A stretch of 33,905 nucleotides of DNA from a bacterium (GTDB lineage Bacteria; Patescibacteriota; Saccharimonadia; Saccharimonadales; Saccharimonadaceae). Shown one piece after another: positions 25,500 through 33,905 of this stretch; position 1 is the stretch's first letter, and every line of letters begins with the position of its first letter. The position numbers were made by a program, and so were the translations under genes. Location of the stretch: the NCBI GenBank assembly GCA_030429935.1, contig JAUIGH010000005.1:1-33905 (forward strand), read 5' to 3'. Under the pieces are notes generated by a model that saw only the letters and a program-made list of their open reading frames with translations, had not been told where the DNA came from and did not search any database.

Positions 25500-27299
25500 T
25501 TACACCAGTTCGCGCTTGACCAGCTCGCGGGTAAAGAATTCGAGTTTGTCGCCTTCTTCGACCAGCAGTTTCTTGCTGGTTTTGAGGCTCAGGCCGCACA
25601 TTTCGCCCTCGAACACTTCTTTGGCTTCGACTTGTTGGCGCTGGACGCTGGTGACTTCGGCTTCTGCCAGTTGTTCATCGCCGCGTATGACTCGGACCAG
25701 TAGATCAGCTGTGACCTTACCGCTGGTGACTTCACCGCCACAGATGACCAGGTCTTTGAGTGTGCGAAAGACGCCTTTGATGGTCAGTTTGCCGACTTCG
25801 GTCTCGACGACCTCTGGTGCTAGCAAATCGCTCATCGATTGTTTGGCGTTGTCGAGCAATTCATAAATCACATTGTAGATGCGAACCTCGACGCGGTCAC
25901 GTTGGGCGAGGCGTTTGACGGCTGGCGGCAAATCGACGTTAAAGCCGTAAATAACCGTGTTGTCGCTGCCGATCGCCAGACGGACATCGTTTTCAGAAAT
26001 ATTACCGACGCCGCTACTGATGATGCGCAGCGTCACATCGCCACCGGTGTCGATCAATTTCAAGCTGTCGATCACCGAGGTCAATGAACCCTGGACGTCA
26101 GCGCGGACGATAACGTTGAATTCCGCTGAATCGTGCTTCTGGCTCATCATCTTGAGCAGATCAGCGCCGGTCACGTTGGTGCTGGCGGCGGCTTCAGCGC
26201 GCTCTTGGCGATGGACTTCGACCAGTTTGCGGGCGGCTTTTTCGTTTTTGACGATCTCGAATTGATCACCAAATTCTGGCAATTCCTTGAATCCGGTCAC
26301 CGTGACAGGCGTCGATGGGCCGGCTTCGGATAATTTCTCACCTTTGTAATCGAGCAATGTGCGGACTTTGCCGTAGCTGGTGCCGGCCACCATGTAATCG
26401 CCGGTGTGCAGGACGCCCTGTTCGATCAAGAATCGCACCACAGCACCGCGGCCGGTTTCCATGTGAGCTTCGATGACCAGGCCTTGGGCTGGCACGTCGG
26501 TGTCGGCTTTGAGCTCTTCCAGGTCAGCCGTCAGCAGCACCATGTCGAGTAATTTGTCCAGGTTATCGCCGCGTTTGGCGCTGATCGGCACCATGATAAC
26601 GTCACCGCCCCATTCTTCGGGGTTCAAGCCGTGCTCGCTGGCTAGCTGGGTTTTGACCAGGTCAGGATTGGCTGCGTCTTTGTCGATCTTGTTGATGGCG
26701 ACGACGATTTTGGCGTGCGCATCGCGGGCGAAACGGATCGCTTCGACGGTCTGTGGTTTGACGCCGTCATCAGCCGCTACCACGATGATCACCACGTCGG
26801 TCAAGGCCGCTCCGTGTTGGCGCAAGGCTGCGAAAGCTTCGTGACCCGGCGTGTCGAGCAAGGTAATCGCCCGGTCGTTACGCACCGTCTGATAGGCCGA
26901 GATGTGCTGCGTGATACCACCAGCCTCGCCCTCGACAACGGTAGTATCCAGGATAGCGTCGAGCAAACTGGTCTTGCCGTGGTCGACATGTCCCATCACC
27001 GCGACGATTGGCGGTCGCTCGCTGGCATTTTCGCTCAGCGTGTGGCTGCGCTCTGGCGCGGCGGCTTGTTCATCGCGCTTTTCGAGTGTGACATCGAGGC
27101 CGAGCTCTTCGACGATGATGGTTGCCGTCTCAAAATCAATCCGCTGATTGATCGTCGCCACGATACCGTTTTTGAACAATTCGCCGATCATCTGCGTGAC
27201 GGGCACATTGAGTTTCTCGGCCAGTTCGCCCACGGTAATTGAGCCTGAGAGTGTCAGAACTTTTTGGTCGCCGGGTTGATCTGTCGGTTGAGTTGCCAT
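25500..27299 (-). CDS. infB: Translation initiation factor IF-2
   Basis: [46 protein letters not shown]. Confidence 0.98.
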   Translation of the reverse strand: MATQPTDQPGDQKVLTLSGSITVGELAEKLNVPVTQMIGELFKNGIVATINQRIDFETATIIVEELGLDVTLEKRDEQAAAPERSHTLSENASERPPIVAVMGHVDHGKTSLLDAILDTTVVEGEAGGITQHISAYQTVRNDRAITLLDTPGHEAFAALRQHGAALTDVVIIVVAADDGVKPQTVEAIRFARDAHAKIVVAINKIDKDAANPDLVKTQLASEHGLNPEEWGGDVIMVPISAKRGDNLDKLLDMVLLTADLEELKADTDVPAQGLVIEAHMETGRGAVVRFLIEQGVLHTGDYMVAGTSYGKVRTLLDYKGEKLSEAGPSTPVTVTGFKELPEFGDQFEIVKNEKAARKLVEVHRQERAEAAASTNVTGADLLKMMSQKHDSAEFNVIVRADVQGSLTSVIDSLKLIDTGGDVTLRIISSGVGNISENDVRLAIGSDNTVIYGFNVDLPPAVKRLAQRDRVEVRIYNVIYELLDNAKQSMSDLLAPEVVETEVGKLTIKGVFRTLKDLVICGGEVTSGKVTADLLVRVIRGDEQLAEAEVTSVQRQQVEAKEVFEGEMCGLSLKTSKKLLVEEGDKLEFFTRELVKRELV

Positions 27300-27301
27300 C
27301 G

Positions 27302-27335
27302 GTCGGTTCCTTTCTGCTCGCGCGGGGGAACCGAC
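27302..27335 (-). promoter_or_regulatory. Hairpin overlapping the infB Shine-Dalgarno
   Basis: Minus strand GTCGGTTCC-cccgcgcgagcagaaa-GGAACCGAC-cgATG; the AAAGGA SD runs into the 3' arm. Confidence 0.55.
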
Positions 27336-27354
27336 GAGCTAGCTTAGCTACACA

Positions 27355-28428
27355 TTATTGTTTCTTGTCCGCGAGGCTCAGTGAGATTTTGCGGTTTTCT
27401 TTGTCGATGTCGAGCACGACGAATTCTTTGCGCTCGTTCAGGGTAAAGACTTTTTCTGGGTCAGCTGATTCGCCGCTACCGAGCTCTGAGATGTGTACCA
27501 GGGCTTCGACGGCTGGGCTGATCTGGACAAAGGCGCCAAACGGCGTGATACGCGTGACGGTGCCTTCGGTGGTCTCGCCTTTTTTGAACTTCTCGACTTC
27601 GGATAGCCATGGGTCTGGGGTCAGCTGTTTCATACTCAAGCTCAAGCGGTCTTTATCGATGCTGATGATCTTGGCTTCGACGGTCTGTCCGACTTTGACG
27701 TAGTCGGCTGGGCTAGAGACGCGCTCCCAGCTGATTTCTGAGATGTGGATCAGGCCTTCGATACCATCGACATTGACGAATGCGCCAAAGTCGACCACAC
27801 CAGTGACCACGCCGTTGACGCTGTCGCCGACGGCCAGTTTCTCGAAGCGCTCGGCTAGGCCGTCTTTGATGGCTTCTTTCTCTGAAAAGATCAGTTTGTT
27901 GGCTTTGCGGTCGCAGTCCAGGATGCGGACGCTCAGTGGCGTGCCGACCAGGGCGTTGAGGCGCTGCAAGATCTCGTCTTTGTCAGCGCTGCCGACGCGT
28001 GGGTAGTGTTCAGCAGATAGTTGCGACACGGGCATAAAGCCGCGAACACCTTCGAATTCGATCAGCAGACCGCCGCGGTTGGCGTCGTACGCTTCGACTT
28101 CGATGATTTCTTCGGCCGCCATCTTGGCGCTGGCTTCTTCCCAGCCCTTGTCTTTGGCAGCTTTGCGCAAGCTCAGCAGGCTGTAGCCGTTGTCTAGCTC
28201 AGTGTCGATAACGCTGGCGCTGACGCTGTCGCCTTCGGCGAGTTTTTGTGAGTGACCGACTTCGCGGCGCGGTACGTAGCCGACGCCGAGTGGGCCGAGA
28301 TCTAGTAATACTTCGTGTTTTTTGACGCTGAGCACCGTGCCGGTGACGACGTCGTTTGCTTCGAGTTGCTTTGCGCTAGTGTCAGCGCTTGCCAGCAAAT
28401 CATCCATGGTTGGGGCTGTTGTAGCCAT
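27355..28428 (-). CDS. rpsA: Ribosomal protein bS1 (four S1 repeats)
   Basis: VVTGTVLSVKKHEVLLDLGPLGVGYVP, GLLIEFEGVRGFMP, GVVTGVVDFGAFVNVDGIEGLIHISEISW, GTVTRITPFGAFVQISPAVEALVHISEL. Confidence 0.95.
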   Translation of the reverse strand: MATTAPTMDDLLASADTSAKQLEANDVVTGTVLSVKKHEVLLDLGPLGVGYVPRREVGHSQKLAEGDSVSASVIDTELDNGYSLLSLRKAAKDKGWEEASAKMAAEEIIEVEAYDANRGGLLIEFEGVRGFMPVSQLSAEHYPRVGSADKDEILQRLNALVGTPLSVRILDCDRKANKLIFSEKEAIKDGLAERFEKLAVGDSVNGVVTGVVDFGAFVNVDGIEGLIHISEISWERVSSPADYVKVGQTVEAKIISIDKDRLSLSMKQLTPDPWLSEVEKFKKGETTEGTVTRITPFGAFVQISPAVEALVHISELGSGESADPEKVFTLNERKEFVVLDIDKENRKISLSLADKKQ

Positions 28429-28528
28429 AAGCCTGAGAAGACTCCTCTCTTAGTTACTATTACTTCGTGACACTGCCATAAGAAACATGTGCCACCAAGA
28501 CTTCATCTAGTGTACCTCAAGAGCTGGA

Positions 28529-29131
28529 TTAGAGCAAGTTTGAGCGGCGATAGGCCACGACAGCGCCAACCAGTACGACGACTGGTACGCCAGCGAGCAA
28601 GGTGTCAGCTACGCCAGTCTGCGGAAGCTCGACGCCGGTAGTTGGCATCGATTGAGTAGATTCAGCGTCAGTCGAGTCATCGGCTGAGCTATTGGCTGCG
28701 GTCTGGTCATTCGAGGCGACGGTGTCGTCAGCTGTTTCGTCGGTGGCTGGCGTTTCGGTCGTCGCAGCGTTGTCATCGCTCGAGCTATTCATCGAGTTGG
28801 TGTCGGCGACGGCTGGCTCTTCGGCTTCGTCAGACTCGTCAGCGGCAGTCTGTTCTTCATCCTGACCGGCTTCTTCGTCAGTGGCAGCTTCGTCCGAGTT
28901 GTCGGTTTCGGTTCGCTCGTCGCTGTCATCGGTCGCTTCGTCTGCGACCTCATCAGCTGCTTCTTGGGCGACTTCAGCCGCATCATCGACTGCTTCGTCA
29001 GCTGATTGACCACCCAGCTGACCATCGAGTTGCGTCGCAACCACATACAACCCGCCCAGCACCAAGGCCGCGAGTACGACTCCCACCAATACAAAACTGA
29101 TTATTGATCCCTGTCCGTATCCACGTGACAT
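28529..29131 (-). CDS. Acidic LPXTG surface protein with membrane-anchored N-terminus
   Basis: N-terminal TM (IISFVLVGVVLAALVLGGLYVV), Asp/Glu/Ala/Thr-rich stalk, SMPTTGVELPQTG + TM + RRSNLL; minus promoters TTGATA-17-CATAAT and TTGCAG-17-TATAAT. Confidence 0.8.
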   Translation of the reverse strand: MSRGYGQGSIISFVLVGVVLAALVLGGLYVVATQLDGQLGGQSADEAVDDAAEVAQEAADEVADEATDDSDERTETDNSDEAATDEEAGQDEEQTAADESDEAEEPAVADTNSMNSSSDDNAATTETPATDETADDTVASNDQTAANSSADDSTDAESTQSMPTTGVELPQTGVADTLLAGVPVVVLVGAVVAYRRSNLL

Positions 29132-29229
29132 ATGACTTTCACCTCTCGCATTTAGGATTCTTTAGCAAAATTATACTGTAATTATGCTCTACCTGCAAGT
29201 ATCTATCAAATTTTCCACCCCGTCGGTTT

Positions 29230-29382
29230 GTCGGCGCGAGGTGCGCGCCGTGTGTGGGTTTGTGAAATCCGAGCCTGTACGCGAGGATTTCAGCCGAACG
29301 CTCGCATGATGCACCGGTGATGCATCATGCGAGAAGTGTACCCTCACACGATGCGCGCCTCGTGCCGACCAGCGCACCTCGC
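29230..29382. other. Long structured intergenic element (three-helix junction), possible ncRNA
   Basis: Closing helix 29230-29246/29353-29369 (17 bp, two G-U), 29250-29259/29340-29349 (10 bp, one mismatch), hairpin TGAAATCC/GGATTTCA (29263-29292), hairpin CTCGCATGATGCA/TGCATCATGCGAG (29301-29333). Confidence 0.7.
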
Positions 29383-29411
29383 CCCGCGAACATTCGTGCT
29401 ACACTACGAGC

Positions 29412-30236
29412 ATGATTATTGCGGTGGATACAGGCGGGACCAAAACGTTGATCGAGGCATTTGACAGCCAGGGCGAAAAAACCCACATCGTCAAGTTTCC
29501 AACGCCGCGCGACCCCGAGGAGTATATAGAGCAGCTTACCAGCGTGGTCAGCGATTTCGTTGGAGAACGCAAATTAGATGCAATTGCGATAGCTTTGCCT
29601 GGCACTATTCGCGGTCAACAACTCTCTCGAGCAGGTAATCTGGGTTGGGAAAATATCGACGTCATTACACACCTACAGCCGACGTTTCCGTCAACACTAA
29701 TCGTGATCGGCAATGACGCTGATATCGCCGGGCTAGCAGAGATGCGCAGCTTCGACAATGTGCCACAAACTGGGCTATATGTAACACTCAGTACTGGAGT
29801 TGGTACGGGAATCTGTTTTGCTGGCCAGCTCGATGAAGCAACCGCTATCTTTGAGGCCGGCGCGATGCACCTCGACTACGATGGCGCTGTGCAACGCTGG
29901 GAAGACTTCGCCAGCGGCAAAAATTTTTACGAACGCTATAAAAAATTCGGCGCCGACATCGACGATCCAGCTGTCTGGCGCGACTACGCCGACCGCGTCA
30001 GCCGCGGCCTGCAAGCGCTCATCCCTATCTTTGAACCGAACCGCGTGGTGATTGGTGGCAGTATGGGCACGCATTTCGCCAAGTATGACTCATTCCTACT
30101 TGACGCTCTGCGCCAGACGATTCCGACCTATCTCGAACGCACGCAGATCTCTCAAGCTAACCACCCCGAGGAGGCTGTCATTAATGGCTGCTACTACTAC
30201 GCCGTCGATCAGCTCGCTCTTGCCCCGTCTGCGTGA
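29412..30236 (+). CDS. ROK-family protein/sugar kinase-like
   Basis: MIIAVDTGGTKTLIEAFD...IVIGNDADIAGLAE...LYVTLSTGVGTGICFAG...NRVVIGGSMG. Confidence 0.85.
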   Translation: MIIAVDTGGTKTLIEAFDSQGEKTHIVKFPTPRDPEEYIEQLTSVVSDFVGERKLDAIAIALPGTIRGQQLSRAGNLGWENIDVITHLQPTFPSTLIVIGNDADIAGLAEMRSFDNVPQTGLYVTLSTGVGTGICFAGQLDEATAIFEAGAMHLDYDGAVQRWEDFASGKNFYERYKKFGADIDDPAVWRDYADRVSRGLQALIPIFEPNRVVIGGSMGTHFAKYDSFLLDALRQTIPTYLERTQISQANHPEEAVINGCYYYAVDQLALAPSA

Positions 30237-30660
30237 CGCCTACCCCGACCTCGAGTTCGTAGCCAGCGATCACTTTGCGTGGCAACCCACTGGCTCACGT
30301 GTCGTCTACAATGAAGCGGCCGATGACGCCGTCTGGCAACTACTACATGAGCTAGGTCACGGCTTGCTTGGCCACACAGCTTACGCGCGCGATATCGAGT
30401 TGATCAGTATGGAACGTGATGCATGGCAACGCGCCATCAGCGTCGCCCACGACTTCGGCTTGACACTACCACCTGACACGATCGAAGCGCACCTAGATAG
30501 TTACCGCGACTGGCTGCATGCGCGTAGCACCTGCCCCGACTGCCAGCAAACTGGTATACAAACCGCCGAAAAGACCTATACCTGTCCTCACTGCCGTACG
30601 GCCTGGTCAGTGAACGACGCGCGCACTTGTCAACTCAGGCGCTACCGCCACAAAAAATAG
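30184..30660 (+). CDS. HExxH metallopeptidase-like protein with C-terminal zinc ribbon
   Basis: VWQLLHELGHGLLGHTAYARDIELISMERDAWQRAI ... CPDCQQTGIQTAEKTYTCPHC; start ATG 30184 overlaps the ROK gene. Confidence 0.75.
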   Translation: MAATTTPSISSLLPRLRDAYPDLEFVASDHFAWQPTGSRVVYNEAADDAVWQLLHELGHGLLGHTAYARDIELISMERDAWQRAISVAHDFGLTLPPDTIEAHLDSYRDWLHARSTCPDCQQTGIQTAEKTYTCPHCRTAWSVNDARTCQLRRYRHKK

Positions 30661-30683
30661 CTCCCACTAGTGGGAGCTATTTT
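30654..30683. terminator. Bidirectional terminator, perfect 30-bp palindrome
   Basis: AAAATAGCTCCCACTAGTGGGAGCTATTTT. Confidence 0.8.
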
Positions 30684-30700
30684 GATCGAGTCCGTACTGC

Positions 30701-30898
30701 CTAAGCAGCGACTTTTTTACCACGACGGCTAATGCGGCCACCTTTGGCGCCAGCGATACGTGCCAGCTGCGGGTTGGCAGCAAAACCACCAGTTTTACCG
30801 TTTTGACCACCCTTTTTGCCGATACGAGCGTAAAAGTTAGGGTCTTTTGCTAAGTTCTTTTGCGCGGCTTTCTGGCCGCCAGCTTTGGTTCCTGCCAT
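30701..30898 (-). CDS. KGG-motif (con-10-like) general stress protein
   Basis: MAGTKAGGQKAAQKNLAKDPNFYARIGKKGGQNGKTGGFAANPQLARIAGAKGGRISRRGKK. Confidence 0.85.
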   Translation of the reverse strand: MAGTKAGGQKAAQKNLAKDPNFYARIGKKGGQNGKTGGFAANPQLARIAGAKGGRISRRGKKVAA

Positions 30899-30986
30899 GA
30901 TGCAGTTTTCCTCCATATTAAAAAGTTTTCCACGCGTATTTCGCTTGGAAAACCCTCATTATTACCTCGCACATGTGGTGTGCTAT
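30899..30986 (-). promoter_or_regulatory. 5' leader with terminator-like hairpin (candidate attenuator)
   Basis: Minus strand GTTTTCCA-agcgaaatacgcg-TGGAAAAC-TTTTT lies 5' of the SD (GGAGG); promoter TTGACA-17-TAATAT at 30993-31021. Confidence 0.55.
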
Positions 30987-30992
30987 GTTTTT

Positions 30993-31021
30993 ATATTATC
31001 ATAGTGCTCTAGCTTTGTCAA
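30993..31021 (-). promoter_or_regulatory. Sigma70-type promoter of the KGG gene
   Basis: Minus strand TTGACA - 17 nt - TAATAT. Confidence 0.7.
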
Positions 31022-31091
31022 CGTTTACGTATGCATTTTATATTGTGAAAAAAGTATTGCACATATACCGTTCATGCTATACACTGGTGGT

Positions 31092-31201
31092 AATGGTCAA
31101 TGAGCAATCGCTCATGATCAACAGGCACCTGTTTGAATCTCCAAAACACACAGAGGTTCACACCATATAAAACGACCCGATCTGCGAGACGGGTCGTTTT
31201 T
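31092..31201 (+). ncRNA. Candidate small RNA or leaderless 25-aa ORF transcript
   Basis: Promoter TTGCAC-17-TACACT (31057-31085), hairpin ATGAGC-aatc-GCTCAT, terminator AAAACGACCCG-atctgcgaga-CGGGTCGTTTTT (31169-31201); ORF MVNEQSLMINRHLFESPKHTEVHTI*. Confidence 0.45.
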
Positions 31202-31301
31202 GGTTTAGGCGCTAAATCGATTACGCTATTACGCGCAATTGAAGCAATTTTAAATGACGCAGTACATCATGAAGATACATTAAATGACAAACCGTAAGTA
31301 C

Positions 31302-32069
31302 TTACAGGTTGTCTACAGCATCAGCTAGAGCATTCGCCAAAGGCGCGTATGACTCACGGCTCGATTCAGCTACTGTCTCGAGTTGTTCGTATGCTTTGCG
31401 AAGTTCAACCGTGGCGTCATCGAATCCGGGGCGTTTTTCAGCTTTGTTAGCTGCTACTAGTCCATCATAGCGCGTGATAATGTTTGTGATCACCTCTGTT
31501 AATGCGTCAGCTTCTGCCTGGTAGCTATCGAGCTCCTCGGATTGGTCTGTGATGGCTGATCGAGCGGTCGTCCAAACCTTCTTTTGGGCGGCATAATCCC
31601 CGGCTTTGGCTTTTTTGAGCTGTTGATTGGCGTCATTGACGATCTGAGTGATGTGTTGTTCAGCCTCAATACGGTGGCGAAGTTCGGTCGCAGCCTGTGC
31701 GGCTGTCTCGAGTGAATCTGCCGCTGCTTCACAATCATCCATCACTTGTCTGGCCGACTGATCGACGGCCGCCCGCCATGAGCTCAGTAGCGGCGCGTCC
31801 TCGCAGTGCGTGTCGGCCTGATTCTGCAGTGTGGTCTCGAGCTGGCGCAGCGTATCGAGGGTTGGCTCGTCTTGATCCAATAGTTCGTTCGCCGTGACTC
31901 GCGTTTGATCATACTCCGCCTGCGTGTCATCAACATACCGATTCCAGGCGTAGAAATGGTAGACAATGAACACAGCAATCAATAACACAATCACGCCGGC
32001 TGCCAGCAATACGGTGCGCTTGTGACGCCACCACGGCTGTACAGCTTTGGCCGATTTCTTTTGTCGCAT
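31302..32069 (-). CDS. Membrane-anchored helical extracytoplasmic protein
   Basis: MRQKKSAKAVQPWWRHKRTVLLAAGVIVLLIAVFIVYHFYAWNRYVDDTQAEYDQ...; start moved to ATG 32069, TGATG overlap with upstream gene. Confidence 0.65.
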   Translation of the reverse strand: MRQKKSAKAVQPWWRHKRTVLLAAGVIVLLIAVFIVYHFYAWNRYVDDTQAEYDQTRVTANELLDQDEPTLDTLRQLETTLQNQADTHCEDAPLLSSWRAAVDQSARQVMDDCEAAADSLETAAQAATELRHRIEAEQHITQIVNDANQQLKKAKAGDYAAQKKVWTTARSAITDQSEELDSYQAEADALTEVITNIITRYDGLVAANKAEKRPGFDDATVELRKAYEQLETVAESSRESYAPLANALADAVDNL

Positions 32070-32806
32070 CACCTGCCGCTCCACATCTCGCTCGACAGCG
32101 GCCATGGGTTGAATTTGCAGCCCTGCAAATCGATCGATTGCTGCAACATGACTGGCGCGTACGAGCCGGGACTGCCGCAAGTCGCGTGGCCGTGACCGAG
32201 CCAGTGGCCGACTTCGTGATTGATCACCATGTGGCGATAGTCTCGGATGCCGCCACCAGCGTTGTTCCAGGCGGTGGTGCCGTAACGCCAGCGGTCGTCG
32301 TTGATGATGACCGAAGTGCCGACGCGGCAACTCCACTGGACACTACAGCCAGATGAAAAGCTCGGTACTTGGCTGGCTTGACTGAGGATCAGGTTGAAGC
32401 TACCGCCGCTGTCGACTTGCTGAAAATTAAATCCCAGCTGCGCCCAGCCACGGCTGTCATTGAGCGTCTGATTGGCTTGCGCGGCAAACTCCGCTAGATT
32501 TGAGCTAGTAACGCCTTTGGTGCTGACCGTGTAGCCAATCGTGCGACCACCGCCAGTGGCGCGCGGTGCGGCGGCCTGGGCTGCTGCGGCAGCGGCGGCT
32601 TGTTCGGCGGCAACTTGGTCTTGGTACCACTGTGGTTGCGGTGTTTTTGGTACCGCGACTGCTTCGAGTGCTTCTGGTGCAGTCTGCAAACTCGTCAGCG
32701 ACTCGATTGACGCGGCCGTATCAGTTTCGCCGTCTTCGGCCACCACAGCAGACCAGCCACCTATAGCTAGCACGACCGCTGCGACTATGCCTCCCCATCG
32801 TTTCAT
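32069..32806 (-). CDS. DUF3152-type secreted metallopeptidase-like protein
   Basis: N-terminal signal (MKRWGGIVAAVVLAIGGWSAVVA), SFNLILSQASQVPSFSSGCSVQWSCRVGTSVIINDDRW, MVINHEVGHWLGHGH zincin motif. Confidence 0.85.
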   Translation of the reverse strand: MKRWGGIVAAVVLAIGGWSAVVAEDGETDTAASIESLTSLQTAPEALEAVAVPKTPQPQWYQDQVAAEQAAAAAAAQAAAPRATGGGRTIGYTVSTKGVTSSNLAEFAAQANQTLNDSRGWAQLGFNFQQVDSGGSFNLILSQASQVPSFSSGCSVQWSCRVGTSVIINDDRWRYGTTAWNNAGGGIRDYRHMVINHEVGHWLGHGHATCGSPGSYAPVMLQQSIDLQGCKFNPWPLSSEMWSGR

Positions 32807-32826
32807 ATGCACCTCAGTATACCAGC

Positions 32827-33905
32827 TTAATCGAGCATCGCCCACATCGCCGCCCGGTGGTGCGCGAAATTATGATACGAATAGCTACCCAGTTCGACAA
32901 TCATGCTTGGGATGCCAGCGTTTGCGTAGGTCCAGTCCTCGAACGAGCCGGTGATGTCGTAGTCAAAGGTGCCGCCCTGCCCAGTTGCGTTACGATAGCC
33001 GACCATGCCAGCGTACTGCGAAGCTTTGCCGGCCGAATATCCGCCTGGATCGCCGATCACCAAGCTACCGACCGCGTGGTATGACACGAGCAGCCGCGGG
33101 CCATAGGCGCTAGCCAGATTCATGATGGCGCGGGTTTCTGGCTCGGAGCCTGGCTTGCTGCCACCGCCGCCTTTGACCGGGCCGTTGGTGTCGTTGATAT
33201 CTTTGACCCAGTTGCTGGTCGGGAAGTTGCGGCTGATGTTGACATTATTGGCGTTATTGCGCGAGCCTGCCGCTACACCGTCGGGGTTGATCGATGGCAC
33301 GACGATGATGCGACGGTTGCCGATTTTGCTCGGGTTGGCCTCGAGCTCGGCGATCCACGAATCCATCATGTATTTTGAGCTGACTTCGTTGCCATGAATT
33401 GCACCGGTGTAGAGCGTGACTGGGCCGCTGTTGCCGAAATGATAGGCGACGATTGCCCGGCCCTGCGTCGAGTAGCCGATAACACTGGTCGTGTAGCAAA
33501 TCGTGCGACTCTTGTAGCTCCAGCCGTCGGTGTTTTCGATATCCCATTTGCTGAGCAGTCCGCCGCCGACGCTAACCGTGAATGGCACGCAGCGCCCCAG
33601 ACCGTTTAGCTGCACAGCAACCTGTGTCGCGCTCAGTTTGCTGACGGCGGCTGAGCCACCTTTGACGCTGACAAATTTGGTAATGTCCTGTTTGTCCGAC
33701 AGCGGCTGGTCAAAGCTAATGATGGCCTGGGCGCTCGGGTCGACTTTGACGCTCGGGATCGAGATGCCAGTGACTTTTGGACCGCCCGATACCGTGAACG
33801 GCACGTCATAGCTGTCGACCAGTGTCGAGCTATCGACCGCATCGACCGACGTCAACGCGATGGTATACTTTGTTTCTCGCGGCAAATCCTCGTCGAGCTT
33901 GGCAG
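32827..33905 (-). CDS. M14-family zinc carboxypeptidase (partial, runs off right edge)
   Basis: VTLYTGAIHGNEVSSKYMMDSWIAELE...RRIIVVPSINPDGVAAGSRNNANNVNISRNFPTSNW...EPETRAIMNLA...LLVSYHAVG...IPSMIVELGSYSYHNFAHHRAAMWAMLD; frame open to window end. Confidence 0.88.
   Translation of the reverse strand, partial: AKLDEDLPRETKYTIALTSVDAVDSSTLVDSYDVPFTVSGGPKVTGISIPSVKVDPSAQAIISFDQPLSDKQDITKFVSVKGGSAAVSKLSATQVAVQLNGLGRCVPFTVSVGGGLLSKWDIENTDGWSYKSRTICYTTSVIGYSTQGRAIVAYHFGNSGPVTLYTGAIHGNEVSSKYMMDSWIAELEANPSKIGNRRIIVVPSINPDGVAAGSRNNANNVNISRNFPTSNWVKDINDTNGPVKGGGGSKPGSEPETRAIMNLASAYGPRLLVSYHAVGSLVIGDPGGYSAGKASQYAGMVGYRNATGQGGTFDYDITGSFEDWTYANAGIPSMIVELGSYSYHNFAHHRAAMWAMLD

Noticed and set aside
29189-29377. 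Minus-strand 62-aa ORF across the structured intergenic element
   Set aside because: No RBS or protein-like pattern; overlaps extensive palindromes that explain the sequence better
1-33905. tRNA, rRNA, tmRNA or RNase P genes
   Set aside because: Intergenic regions read by eye showed no tRNA cloverleaf/TTCGA-type arms or recognisable rRNA, tmRNA or RNase P cores; a tRNAscan/Infernal run would be needed to be sure

Overview
A dense bacterial window whose gene content fits a Patescibacteria/CPR genome, probably Saccharibacteria-like (inference from families and gene order; not tested). Housekeeping genes recognised: ileS (partial, left edge), ftsZ, ftsA, a nrdR-like gene, map, adk, yqeY, rpsU, recJ, priA, def, fmt, infB, rpsA. 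Main observations: (1) IleRS, which the ORF track misses because its stop lies outside the window, carries a complete low-molecular-weight protein tyrosine phosphatase/ArsC-like domain (CX5RS loop) inserted just before WTTTPW. (2) The operon that ends in ileS starts with a convincing T-box leader, and five accessory genes joined by ATGA overlaps lie between the leader and ileS. The first accessory-to-ileS junction carries a 15-nt duplication of the ileS start. (3) There are three LPXTG-type surface proteins, including a 57-aa LPETG miniprotein absent from the ORF track and a Cys-bounded repeat protein near a VKOR gene. (4) The NrdR homologue has no cysteines. (5) A GC-rich two-gene island lies between two divergent DUF5663-type loci. 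(6) Several unexplained structured elements are present, the strongest being a long three-helix junction at 29230-29369. Others are a candidate attenuator upstream of a KGG stress protein and two candidate small RNAs.
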